Part shown: one piece after another, positions 46,177-54,277 of the stretch
How the letters are laid out: every line of letters starts with the position of its first letter
Numbering within the stretch: the first letter of the stretch is position 1
Assembly (NCBI RefSeq): GCF_003996965.1
Contig: NZ_QWDM01000007.1
Location: 62,001 to 126,000, forward strand
Length of the DNA stretch: 64,000 bases
Source of the DNA: Flavobacterium cupreum
Lineage (GTDB): Bacteria; Bacteroidota; Bacteroidia; Flavobacteriales; Flavobacteriaceae
Reading direction: 5' to 3'
Notes under the pieces: generated by a model
What the model was told of the DNA's origin: nothing
Database searches by the model: none
The model's input: only the letters and a program-made list of their open reading frames with translations
Position numbers and translations under genes: made by a program

Positions 46177-46776
46177 TTATTTTTTCTTTTTAGCTTTTGC
46201 TTTTTTCTGAGACTTCGCTTTCTTTTTGGCTATTTTTTTAGCCTTCGCTTTATCCTTTGCTTTTTTAGCCTTTTCTTTTTTCTTAGCAGCAGCTTTTTGT
46301 TTTGCTTTTTTAGCTTTCTCTTTCTTTTTGTCTTTTTTAGCCTGATCTTTTTTCTTAGCTAATTTCTTTTTTTCCTTGTCCTTGTCTTTGTCTTTCACTT
46401 TTTTCTTCTTTTTATCTGTTGATTTATCTTTCTTAGTTTCTTCTTTTGAAGTTTTTTCAGTAGTTTTTTCTTCTTTTGATTCAATAACTTCTTGTATTAC
46501 TTCAGGTTTTATGGTTGAAACCGGAGCGGTAACCTTTTTTGCCGGAGCTCTTCGAACTGTAGGCTTTGGTGTAGTGGCTGCTGCCGTTTTTGTCGTCGCT
46601 TTTGGCGTTGTAGTTGTTGTTGCAGCAGTTGTTGGTTTAGCCGGAACAGCTTTGCGAACGGGCGTTTTTGCTGGCGGTGTAGCTACGGGTTTTTTAGTTT
46701 CTGTAACGGGCTGAATATTTTCAGGTGTTGATGAATCGATTTTTTCAGGAGTAATTTCTTCGTTGTTGTTTTCCAT
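46177..46776 (-). CDS. Lysine-rich histone H1-like protein
   Basis: The 199-residue protein has no hydrophobic core. Residues 1-95 are rich in Thr, Pro and Ala (PVATPPAKTPVRKAVPAKPT, ATTTTTPKATTKTAAATT). A short acidic/Thr segment follows, and 110-199 are dominated by Lys with Ala, Glu and Asp (KDKDKDKEKKKLAKKKDQ, KKAKAKKKK at the end). The composition is like H1-type tails and bacterial AlgP/Hc1-like proteins that bind DNA or RNA without sequence preference. It lies between cofactor and reductase genes but has its own terminator. A ribosome- or nucleoid-associated role is plausible; no catalytic role is visible. Confidence 0.75.
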   Translation of the reverse strand: MENNNEEITPEKIDSSTPENIQPVTETKKPVATPPAKTPVRKAVPAKPTTAATTTTTPKATTKTAAATTPKPTVRRAPAKKVTAPVSTIKPEVIQEVIESKEEKTTEKTSKEETKKDKSTDKKKKKVKDKDKDKEKKKLAKKKDQAKKDKKKEKAKKAKQKAAAKKKEKAKKAKDKAKAKKIAKKKAKSQKKAKAKKKK

Positions 46777-47143
46777 ATTAAAGTCCTTTTAGATGATAAT
46801 AATTTCTAATGTAACTAAATTGTTAAGTGATCGTTAAGTAAAGATAATCATTATACAAGTCTTTCAATGTTAAGTTTTTTGATAAATTTTTAACTTAAGT
46901 ATTTGGAATTAAACTATTTGACTTTTTGTCTAAAAATAAAAAGTAAAATCTCTTAACAATTCTACATGAAAAAATGGAGGAAATTGCTGTATAATTGTGA
47001 GTTATGAGTTATGAGTTGTGGGTTATGAGTTTTGCGTTATGGGTAGTGAGTTAGTCTTATGACTTATTAGTTTTAGGTTGTTGGTTGTGAAAAGTAAAGT
47101 TTGGAATTTGGAATTTAAAAATTGGAATTTACCAGGTGTATTA
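46777..47143. repeat. Intergenic region with eight degenerate TGAGTTA heptamers
   Basis: Bases 46998-47053 are eight in-phase heptamers related to TGAGTTA, each with zero to three changes. TTGGAATTT units follow at 47101-47130. The rest of this 367-base gap is A+T-rich and shows no gene; the promoter of the lysine-rich gene should lie in 46777-46900. Confidence 0.8.
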
Positions 47144-48574
47144 TTAATTCCTGACAATTTCCAGAATTCTGAAGTTGCTTTTAGGGGATTCGCAAAGGGA
47201 GCAGCAGTATGTTTCGGGTAAATCGGTAAATAGTACGCCTTTCGGAATTCCCTGGCTTTCCTCTCCGAATTCTGATTTGTAAAGGGTTAAACATTCCTGG
47301 CACTGGTAAATGTCCAATTGTGGTTTTTCTTTTTTCTGTGGATTTTCTGTTGTTTCGGTAACGGAAGTCCCGAGTTCTTCGAAATATTTCCGGCTTAATT
47401 CGATTAAAATCGTCGGCAGTTCGAGCTTGTCAATATCCTGCGAATGCACTATATATTCGCGTGTATTGGGATCAAAATTCTTTGCAAACAATATATTATA
47501 AGTATCCCTGATTTTAATGGAAGCTAAGTCTTTTGGCAACTCATTTTTTTCGACTACGATCGAGGTAAAGTAATGTCCTTCGCGATTGTATTCTGACAAG
47601 CCAAAAGTCAGTCCGTAAGTGCTGATATCAAACTGATCGAGCGTACGAACCAGAAATGTTTTAAGATTTAGTGCCCATTCCATTGCCACAGGGAGATGCC
47701 AGTTCAGTTCTAACAGCGAATGACGTACATTGATTCCTTTTTTGCCTAAGAATTTTTCCCATTCTAATTTTCTATCCTTCGGAATTCCTTTAACAATAAA
47801 GGATTTCCAGGGCGTAATGCATATTTTCCCGATTTTGCAGTCAAAACACAAATCGCACATTTGTTTCAGGAAATCCAAATCGTATAAATTGTTACGCCAG
47901 TACAAGCCCAGCCAATACTGATCAATTCCCATTCTGTTCATTCCCTCGTAATACGGGAAAGGATAAAACGGAACATTCAGAGGTTGGTCAATCGTTCTGT
48001 TGTTTGTATCTAAAGCTTCGCTGACCAGACTAAAAATAAGGTCAATACCAATTGATTCTTCGGCTGTGATTTTTTCAATTTCGTAATAAAACCGGGCAAT
48101 ATCCCAACTGTAAATCAAAACCGGGTAGACTTCCATGCGTTCCCATTTGGGTAAGCGAATGTACAAATACCAATAATCTTCTTGTTCAGAGGCAATAAAA
48201 TTAAGATGGCCCGTAAACAACGGTACCAATTGCTGTTTAGGGTCTGTAATGTTGACTTTTAGCTTGGGTTGTTCCTTGAACTGCTCTAAAATATACAAAT
48301 ACCGATTTCCTGTCAGCCAGCTGGTATTTCTGAAAATATCCGTTGAAACATACGAAGAAACGATATTGTTACCGCTTTTCTGGTCCGGAAATACAAAATG
48401 ATGTTTGCCGGTTTTTTCTTTTTCTAAAGGTTTAATGCCTTTCGGGAAAATAATATCCTGTCTGGAACCAAAGGAAATGGATTCCAAACCCTGATCCATA
48501 GCCATGTGCACTACTTCTCTCAATTCTCCCGGGGATATTACGCCTCCTTTTACTATTAGTCTTGTTAGTTCCAT
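47144..48574 (-). CDS. Sulfite/nitrite reductase-like protein with C-terminal rubredoxin
   Basis: A 476-residue protein. Residues 1-60 (VKGGVISPGELREVVHMAMD, ISFGSRQDIIFPKG) resemble the ferredoxin-like half-domain of sulfite/nitrite reductases, and residues about 225-285 (FLKQMCDLCFDCKIGKICIT, PWKSFIVKGIP) look like the second half-domain. The siroheme/Fe4S4 cysteine pattern CxxxxxC...CxxxC is not seen. Residues about 422-476 form a rubredoxin domain with CQEC (425-428) and CSLC. It may pass electrons to the nitrate or nitrite reductase. It lies 103 bases downstream of the nitrate reductase gene. Confidence 0.75.
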   Translation of the reverse strand: MELTRLIVKGGVISPGELREVVHMAMDQGLESISFGSRQDIIFPKGIKPLEKEKTGKHHFVFPDQKSGNNIVSSYVSTDIFRNTSWLTGNRYLYILEQFKEQPKLKVNITDPKQQLVPLFTGHLNFIASEQEDYWYLYIRLPKWERMEVYPVLIYSWDIARFYYEIEKITAEESIGIDLIFSLVSEALDTNNRTIDQPLNVPFYPFPYYEGMNRMGIDQYWLGLYWRNNLYDLDFLKQMCDLCFDCKIGKICITPWKSFIVKGIPKDRKLEWEKFLGKKGINVRHSLLELNWHLPVAMEWALNLKTFLVRTLDQFDISTYGLTFGLSEYNREGHYFTSIVVEKNELPKDLASIKIRDTYNILFAKNFDPNTREYIVHSQDIDKLELPTILIELSRKYFEELGTSVTETTENPQKKEKPQLDIYQCQECLTLYKSEFGEESQGIPKGVLFTDLPETYCCSLCESPKSNFRILEIVRN

Positions 48575-48677
48575 TTTTTATTTTGTTTCAGGTTTTTTTT
48601 GTTTCAGGTTTTAGTCTCGATCTCGGTCTTAGTTTTCAGTCTCGCAGTATACTGTGACTGCAAACTGCGACTGCAAA

Positions 48678-51600
48678 CTAAATACGGCATTTCGCCAATA
48701 GCTCCTTCACTTCTGTTTTACAGCTTCCGCAGCCTAATCCTGCGCCGGTGTTTTTACATAAATCGGTAAAATCGGTGACGCCGCTTTTTATGGTTTCTTC
48801 TATATTTCCGACGCCGACCTGACTGCAGGAACACACTAATTTCCCTAAGACCGGCCTGGCAGTTGAGCTTCCCCTGAGCAGTAAATTTCGTTTGTCGGAC
48901 AATTCGATTTTGCTTTCAATCATCGTTTTGAATTCGGCAAACTCATTTTTATCCCCCATTAAAATAGAACCCACCAGCAAATCGTTTTTAACGATGCATT
49001 TTTTGTAATAGCGTTTCTTTAAATCGGTGAAAATAATTTCTTCGTACGAATCATCATTTTCCGGAATTTCAATAGCACCAATACTGCATAAATTGATGTC
49101 TTCCAGTTTTAAAATATTCATTAAAACGGAACCTTTGTAGTAGCTGCTGATATCGCCAGCCAGGAAGTTTGCCAGAACATCTGCCTGTTCTTCTGCAGCA
49201 GAAGTGATTCCGAATAGTTTATTTTCAAATTCGGCAATTTCCCCTATCGCAAAAATATCCGGATTTGAAGATTGCAAATACTGGTTTACTTTTACGCCAC
49301 GTCCGCAGGAAAGTCCCGTTTCGCGTGCAATTTCAATATTGGGAATTGTTCCGATGGTGTAAACAATAGCGTTGGCGGTTATAATTTTGCCACTTTTTAA
49401 TGCAATTTCAAGTTCGTTGCCACGGTCGGTTTCAAAAACAGTACTTACTTCATTATCAAAATAAATCTGAATGTCACGAAGCTGTACTTCTTCGGCCAGT
49501 AATTTGCTTGAAATCCGGTCTAACTGGCGTTCCATCAATCGTGAAGCTCTCTGTATAATAGTAATTTTTACTTTTTTATGCTTTAAGGCCGCCGCTAATT
49601 CCAAACCGAGTAAACCACCGCCAATAATAACGACATGCTGTTCGTCAGCTGGCAGTCCGGTGTTGTCCAGATACGTTTTTAATCGGTCGGCGTCTTCCTT
49701 CCTTCTTATGGTAAAACGGCCCGGAAGATGTAACTGTGCATTTTCGGGAACGAAAGGGCGGCTTCCCGTCGCAAGAATAAGCGAGTCGAAATGGTGCAGG
49801 TTTCCGTAGTTGTCCAGAATTGTTTTTTCGGCGGAATTTATTTTGTCAATCGCAACACCGGCTTTCATGGTGATGTTGAGTTTTTGCAGTGCAACGCCAT
49901 CTTTTACTTTTAGCAACTGCTCCCACGAAAATTCTCCGGTCATGTATTCCGGAAGTAGGACACGATTGTAAAACGGATTTATTTCATTGGAAAAAACAAT
50001 AATTTCATCGGTTGTATTGAATTCGCGATAGTTCTGAATGAAACGAAAAGACGCAGCTCCCGCACCCACAATCGCAATTTTCTGAAAGGGTTTTACATAT
50101 TTGCTGATAGCAACAGTCGTATATTTAAAATCAGGTTCCTTAGAAACCGGATCGACCACGGTATTGGTTAAATTATTGGTTCTGTTCAGATCATTTTCAA
50201 GCTGTTTTCCCCAGTGCATGGGCAGAAAAACAACCTTTTCCCGAATCGAATCGGTGACTTTTGTTTTGACACGAACTTCACCGTTTTTACTGGATACCAT
50301 TACGATATCACCATTTTTAATATCATTCTTAAAAGCATCAATCGGATTAATTTCCAATACCGGACTCGGTGTATGCGTCAGTAAACGCGATACTTTTCCG
50401 GTTTTGGTCATCGTATGCCACTGATCGCGGACTCTTCCCGTGGTCAGGATAAAAGGGAATTGCGCATTGGGCTGTTCCGAAGTATTTTCAATAGCGGTTG
50501 GCAGATTGAAAATTGCTTTTTGTGAGGGGGTATAAAACTTTTTATCGGTAAAAAGACGTGGCGTTCCGGGATGTCCGTAATCCGGAACAGGCCATTGAAA
50601 AGTGCCTTCGGTTTTTAAGCGATGGTAGTTTAGGAATGAAATATCAATATTGGTGTTTTTGGTAAGGGCACAATGTTCCTTATAAATTTCTTCGGCACTG
50701 TTGAAATTGAATCCGTGGAAATTCATTTTTTTAGCAAAACGAATTAAAATTTCAATATCCGGAAGTGCTTCACCCGGTGCGTTGATTCCTTTTGGCAAAT
50801 AGGAGATACGACGCTCCGAATTGGTCATCGTTCCTTCTTTTTCCAGCCAGCCTGCAGCGGGAAGCAGTAAATCGGCAAATTTGGCGGTATCGGCCTTATG
50901 TGAAATATCCTGAACCACCACAAATTTGGCCTTCTGAAGCGCTTTTTCGATACGACGCGAATCCGGTAAACTGACTAAGGGATTGGTGCAGATGATCCAG
51001 ACGGCTTTCATTTTGCCTGATTCCAACGCCTCAAACATTTCTGTTGCCGTTAAGCCCGGTCGGTCTGAAATCGAATCCACGCCCCAGAAATCAGCAACTT
51101 CTTTGCGATGCTCCGGATTGGCAATGTCTTTGTGTGCGGCCAGTAGGGTAGCCATGCCGCCTGCTTCGCGTCCGCCCATCGCATTGGGTTGGCCTGTCAG
51201 CGAAAATGGCCCTGATCCGGGTTTTCCTATTTGTCCCGTCAATAACGATAAATTGAGCAGTGCCGTGTTTTTATCTACCCCGACAGCGCTCTGATTAAGT
51301 CCCATTGCCCAAAGCGAGATAAAGCCCTTTGCTTTTCCGATGATGTCAGCGGCAAGTTTGATGTCGCTCACCGAAATGCCGCAAAGTTTGGAGGCTTTTT
51401 CCAGAGAAGTACTTAAAACCAATTCTTTATAGGCTTTGAAATTTTCAGCATTGTTTTTTACAAAGTCATGATCGACATGCCCTTTTTCGATGATGCGTTT
51501 GGCGATGGCATGGTATAAAATGATGTCAGATCCGGGAATAATCTGCAAATGCAAATCGGCGAAAGCGGCAGTATCGGTTCGTCTCGGATCAATAACAATG

Positions 51601-52196
51601 ATTTTTATTTTCGGATTTTTCTCTTTGTGTTTTTCGATTCTTCGAAACAAAATAGGATGGCACCAGGCCGGATTGGCACCTGTAATCAGGAAAGTATCGG
51701 CCAGTTCAATATCATCATAAGCAATCGGTACGGAATCTTCTCCAAAGGTTTTTTTATAACCTACCACTGCAGAACTCATGCAGAGTCTGGAGTTGGTATC
51801 GATATTATTGGTTTTCAGAAAACCTTTTACGAGTTTATTGACCAGGTAATATTCTTCGGTTAAACACTGGCCGGAGATATAAAAACCAACGCTGTCCGGT
51901 CCGTGTTTTTTTATAAGCGACGAAAAAACTGCTGCAGCGCGGTCAAGCGCAGTGTCCCAGCTCACGCGTTCGAGCGGATACGATTTGCTGCCGCGCATTT
52001 CCGGATATAAAATCCGGTCTGAAGTATCGTTTACTACATAATGCAGATTCATTCCTTTCGAACATAACATTCCTTTGTTGACGGGATGCTCTTTATCGCC
52101 CGTGACCATTACGCCATTTTTAGCCTCGTTGGTCACGATAATACCGCAGCCAACGCCACAATACGAACAGGTAGTTTTGATTTCGGTATTTTGCAT
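48678..52196 (-). CDS. Assimilatory nitrate reductase fused to NirB-like FAD/NAD(P) and BFD domains
   Basis: An 1172-residue cytoplasmic fusion (no signal peptide). The N-terminal molybdopterin oxidoreductase part (about 1-690) has an Fe4S4 motif with Cys10, Cys13, Cys17 and Cys45 and the molybdenum ligand Cys139 in SRLCMSSAV. An NAD(P)H-dependent FAD oxidoreductase region (about 704-1090: KIAIVGAGAASFRFIQNY, LILATGSRPFVPE, VIIGGGLLGLELAAALK) follows, then a BFD-like [2Fe-2S] domain (about 1115-1165, CSCSQVG...GLGCGSC). Catalytic and electron-input parts are thus one chain. It reduces nitrate to nitrite with NAD(P)H as probable donor. Its promoter carries two overlapping nitrate-region operators. 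Confidence 0.93.
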   Translation of the reverse strand: MQNTEIKTTCSYCGVGCGIIVTNEAKNGVMVTGDKEHPVNKGMLCSKGMNLHYVVNDTSDRILYPEMRGSKSYPLERVSWDTALDRAAAVFSSLIKKHGPDSVGFYISGQCLTEEYYLVNKLVKGFLKTNNIDTNSRLCMSSAVVGYKKTFGEDSVPIAYDDIELADTFLITGANPAWCHPILFRRIEKHKEKNPKIKIIVIDPRRTDTAAFADLHLQIIPGSDIILYHAIAKRIIEKGHVDHDFVKNNAENFKAYKELVLSTSLEKASKLCGISVSDIKLAADIIGKAKGFISLWAMGLNQSAVGVDKNTALLNLSLLTGQIGKPGSGPFSLTGQPNAMGGREAGGMATLLAAHKDIANPEHRKEVADFWGVDSISDRPGLTATEMFEALESGKMKAVWIICTNPLVSLPDSRRIEKALQKAKFVVVQDISHKADTAKFADLLLPAAGWLEKEGTMTNSERRISYLPKGINAPGEALPDIEILIRFAKKMNFHGFNFNSAEEIYKEHCALTKNTNIDISFLNYHRLKTEGTFQWPVPDYGHPGTPRLFTDKKFYTPSQKAIFNLPTAIENTSEQPNAQFPFILTTGRVRDQWHTMTKTGKVSRLLTHTPSPVLEINPIDAFKNDIKNGDIVMVSSKNGEVRVKTKVTDSIREKVVFLPMHWGKQLENDLNRTNNLTNTVVDPVSKEPDFKYTTVAISKYVKPFQKIAIVGAGAASFRFIQNYREFNTTDEIIVFSNEINPFYNRVLLPEYMTGEFSWEQLLKVKDGVALQKLNITMKAGVAIDKINSAEKTILDNYGNLHHFDSLILATGSRPFVPENAQLHLPGRFTIRRKEDADRLKTYLDNTGLPADEQHVVIIGGGLLGLELAAALKHKKVKITIIQRASRLMERQLDRISSKLLAEEVQLRDIQIYFDNEVSTVFETDRGNELEIALKSGKIITANAIVYTIGTIPNIEIARETGLSCGRGVKVNQYLQSSNPDIFAIGEIAEFENKLFGITSAAEEQADVLANFLAGDISSYYKGSVLMNILKLEDINLCSIGAIEIPENDDSYEEIIFTDLKKRYYKKCIVKNDLLVGSILMGDKNEFAEFKTMIESKIELSDKRNLLLRGSSTARPVLGKLVCSCSQVGVGNIEETIKSGVTDFTDLCKNTGAGLGCGSCKTEVKELLAKCRI

Positions 52197-52265
52197 TAGA
52201 ATTCGTTTTTGAATACTGGTAAATGAATTTCTTTATCTAAGATGATTCACGTATAATGATGTAGA

Positions 52266-52297
52266 CAAAAATAAGTATTTTTACGTATAAATACGTA
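52266..52297 (-). promoter_or_regulatory. Nitrate reductase promoter with overlapping inverted-repeat operators
   Basis: On the minus strand the -7 box TATTTTTG (52266-52273) overlaps by 3 bases a half-site of ATAAGTAT-TT-TTACGTAT (52271-52288). A second perfect repeat TACGTAT-AA-ATACGTA (52282-52297) shares its middle half-site, so three half-sites recur every 10 bp. Confidence 0.7.
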
Positions 52298-52332
52298 TTT
52301 TGTGAGTTTAATTTTTAAATTTTACGACAAAA

Positions 52333-52362
52333 AAATCTCCTTTGTCCTAACAAAGGAGATTT
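52333..52362 (-). terminator. Intrinsic terminator after the small protein gene
   Basis: A perfect 12-bp stem AAATCTCCTTTG / CAAAGGAGATTT with a 6-base loop, then TTTTTTG on the minus strand. Confidence 0.85.
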
Positions 52363-52427
52363 AATAATCCGGATGTATTTTTATATTTTATTTCGTAAAA
52401 GTAAAGATTCAGGATTTACAGAAAATC

Positions 52428-52796
52428 TTAACCTACAAGTTTTGTTATTCCGCTATTGATATCAATTTCGGCAAAATTGTGTTTTCCCATCACGATAAGT
52501 AGTTTGTTGGAATCATTATATCCTACATATCTTATTTGAGGTTCTCCGCGTTTTGGTGTTCCACAAACAGAAATTACATTGGTCTGCCATTTCAATTTGT
52601 TGCTTTTGTAAGCAGATATGGTTTGTAAGTCATTTTCAACATAGTAAATAATGTTGTTTTTTTTAATTCCTCTTTTCTGTGTTTTTGCAAAATTTATTTC
52701 TGAGCCTTTTGAAATTAAGGCATCGTTGTATTTTTGAGGAATACCAGGTTGAGTTACAATAAAAGTAAGCATGGAAAATTTTAAAAATTGTTTCAT
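52428..52796 (-). CDS. Small hypothetical protein, possibly exported
   Basis: From the ATG at 52796 the product has 122 residues beginning MKQFLKFSMLTFIVTQPGIP, a weak signal-like start. An alternative in-frame ATG at 52817 adds seven residues. The rest (KGSEINFAKTQKRGIKKNN, YVENDLQTISAYKSNKLKWQ, LLIVMGKHNFAEIDINSG) reads like one or two beta-propeller blades of the PQQ/Kelch sort, giving a value-lookup feel to the C-terminus, but no family is assigned. It has its own terminator and lies between the porin and nitrate reductase genes. Confidence 0.5.
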   Translation of the reverse strand: MKQFLKFSMLTFIVTQPGIPQKYNDALISKGSEINFAKTQKRGIKKNNIIYYVENDLQTISAYKSNKLKWQTNVISVCGTPKRGEPQIRYVGYNDSNKLLIVMGKHNFAEIDINSGITKLVG

Positions 52797-52876
52797 AGGA
52801 TAGAATTGGGGGTTCATAATCGCTTCAAATATAACTAATTAAATCAAATAACAATTTTTTAGGCAAGTAAAAAAAA

Positions 52877-52905
52877 TACCCTTTTCAAAAAATATGAAAA
52901 GGGTA
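52877..52905 (-). terminator. Intrinsic terminator after the porin gene
   Basis: A 10-bp stem TACCCTTTTC / GAAAAGGGTA with a 9-base loop and TTTTTTTT following on the minus strand, 29 bases past the porin stop. Confidence 0.88.
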
Positions 52906-52933
52906 AAATAGATGTGTTAATTTTGAAGAAAAA

Positions 52934-54190
52934 CTATTTTTTCCAGGTAAAAATTCTGGGATTTACAGAAATCATCAACCAGGCCCAATTGTTGGTATGA
53001 CTGGCGTCCCCGGTTTTTAAGTACTCTAAAGTCTTAGAACCGAACATTTGTGAATATCCTCCTGTTAATGTAATTTCTTTTTTGAAATTAAAGCCGACAC
53101 TAAAGTCAATTTCAGTTCCTAAGTAAGAATCAAGTTTTTCTACAGGCGTAATTACGTCAGCAGCAGCTAAGAATATGTGTGGCATCAAAGCAAATTGCCA
53201 TTTGTTTACATTGTAATTTAGTTTTAGAAAGGCATCCTGTAAACCCACACTGTTTAAATGGCCTCCGCCTACATAAAAATAATCCATGTAGCCATTAAAA
53301 CCATGGTTCGTTCCAAAAATCGGATTAAAAGATTTAATCACAGTGCTTCCGTCCGTAGTGTTTTTTCCGGATAAGAATTCATATCCTACACCAGCTTTAA
53401 ACGACTGGGTTATATTGTAACCGAAATTTGCAGCGGCATTCCACGCACTTACTTGTCGGTCTGTACTTTTTCCGGTTTGTCCGTACACCCAAAGATTAGC
53501 ATCTATTTTGTCCGTTTTATAAGTTAAATAGGGTCCGAAAGTTTGTTTGTAATCAACGAGTAGTTTTTTATCAATATTGGCATATTCATATCCTGTATTC
53601 AATGCTAGAAAACTAAATCCTAATTTATCTAAATTAGCATGGTACCAGGCGTATTGTAGGGCTTTATAATTTGCGACAGTATACGGAGTCTGAAAAGTGT
53701 TCTCTGCATCAGAATTATAAGCACCCCCAAAATCCAGTTGTTGTTTTTCAGTATGAAAAGAAAACGTTAAGGCATCATGGCTTTGTGCCTGCTGCCCCCA
53801 GTCCTGTTCACCTAAAATACGCTGATTGTCGTAGGAAAGGACCTGACGCCCCATTCTGGCACTCCATTTTTCTGTTAAATCATATTGCGCCCATGCTTCG
53901 AAGACAGCAATACCATTTTTATCAGCGGTTGCAGTAGTGGCAACATCTCCCCAGGTTCTGGTATTTTGTAAAGTCAGTTTTACCGTAAACTGATCTTGTT
54001 TATAATTAAAATTTAATCGGGAACGCTGTGAAATTTGTGAGGTACCTTCCTGTCCTTCAGGCAAAAGTGTTTTATATCCGTTTCTATATTCAAAACGCGG
54101 CCTTATCTGTAAATTTACATCTAATTCCTGAGCCTGAACTTCGAAGCCTGTTACTGCCAGTAATAAAATAATTAATTTTAGTTTTTTCAT
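52934..54190 (-). CDS. Alginate-export-family outer-membrane beta-barrel protein
   Basis: A 418-residue protein with a signal peptide (cut near 20, VQAQ). The body is alternating beta-strand sequence such as LNVQ-like DVNLQIRPRFEYRNGY, SQRSRLNFNYKQDQFTVKLTLQNTRTWGD (written here in parts), GRQVLSYDNQRILGEQDWGQ and a barrel-type C-terminus. It matches the alginate_exp fold, a family of 18-strand outer-membrane channels. Between the nitrate transporter and reductase genes it most likely lets nitrate or nitrite cross the outer membrane. A minus-strand -7 element (TAAATTTG) lies at 54214-54221. Confidence 0.85.
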   Translation of the reverse strand: MKKLKLIILLLAVTGFEVQAQELDVNLQIRPRFEYRNGYKTLLPEGQEGTSQISQRSRLNFNYKQDQFTVKLTLQNTRTWGDVATTATADKNGIAVFEAWAQYDLTEKWSARMGRQVLSYDNQRILGEQDWGQQAQSHDALTFSFHTEKQQLDFGGAYNSDAENTFQTPYTVANYKALQYAWYHANLDKLGFSFLALNTGYEYANIDKKLLVDYKQTFGPYLTYKTDKIDANLWVYGQTGKSTDRQVSAWNAAANFGYNITQSFKAGVGYEFLSGKNTTDGSTVIKSFNPIFGTNHGFNGYMDYFYVGGGHLNSVGLQDAFLKLNYNVNKWQFALMPHIFLAAADVITPVEKLDSYLGTEIDFSVGFNFKKEITLTGGYSQMFGSKTLEYLKTGDASHTNNWAWLMISVNPRIFTWKK

Positions 54191-54277
54191 GAGTATTTTG
54201 TTTAATTCTGCGGCAAATTTAGAAGTTTAAATGATTTTTTACGGATAAAAATTACAAGTTTTTACTTTTTGTTGTAC

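Noticed and set aside
46376..46714. Plus-strand frame of 112 codons with a hydrophobic product
   Set aside because: It is the antisense reading of the Lys/Thr/Ala-rich gene; the Phe/Val-rich product follows from that composition.
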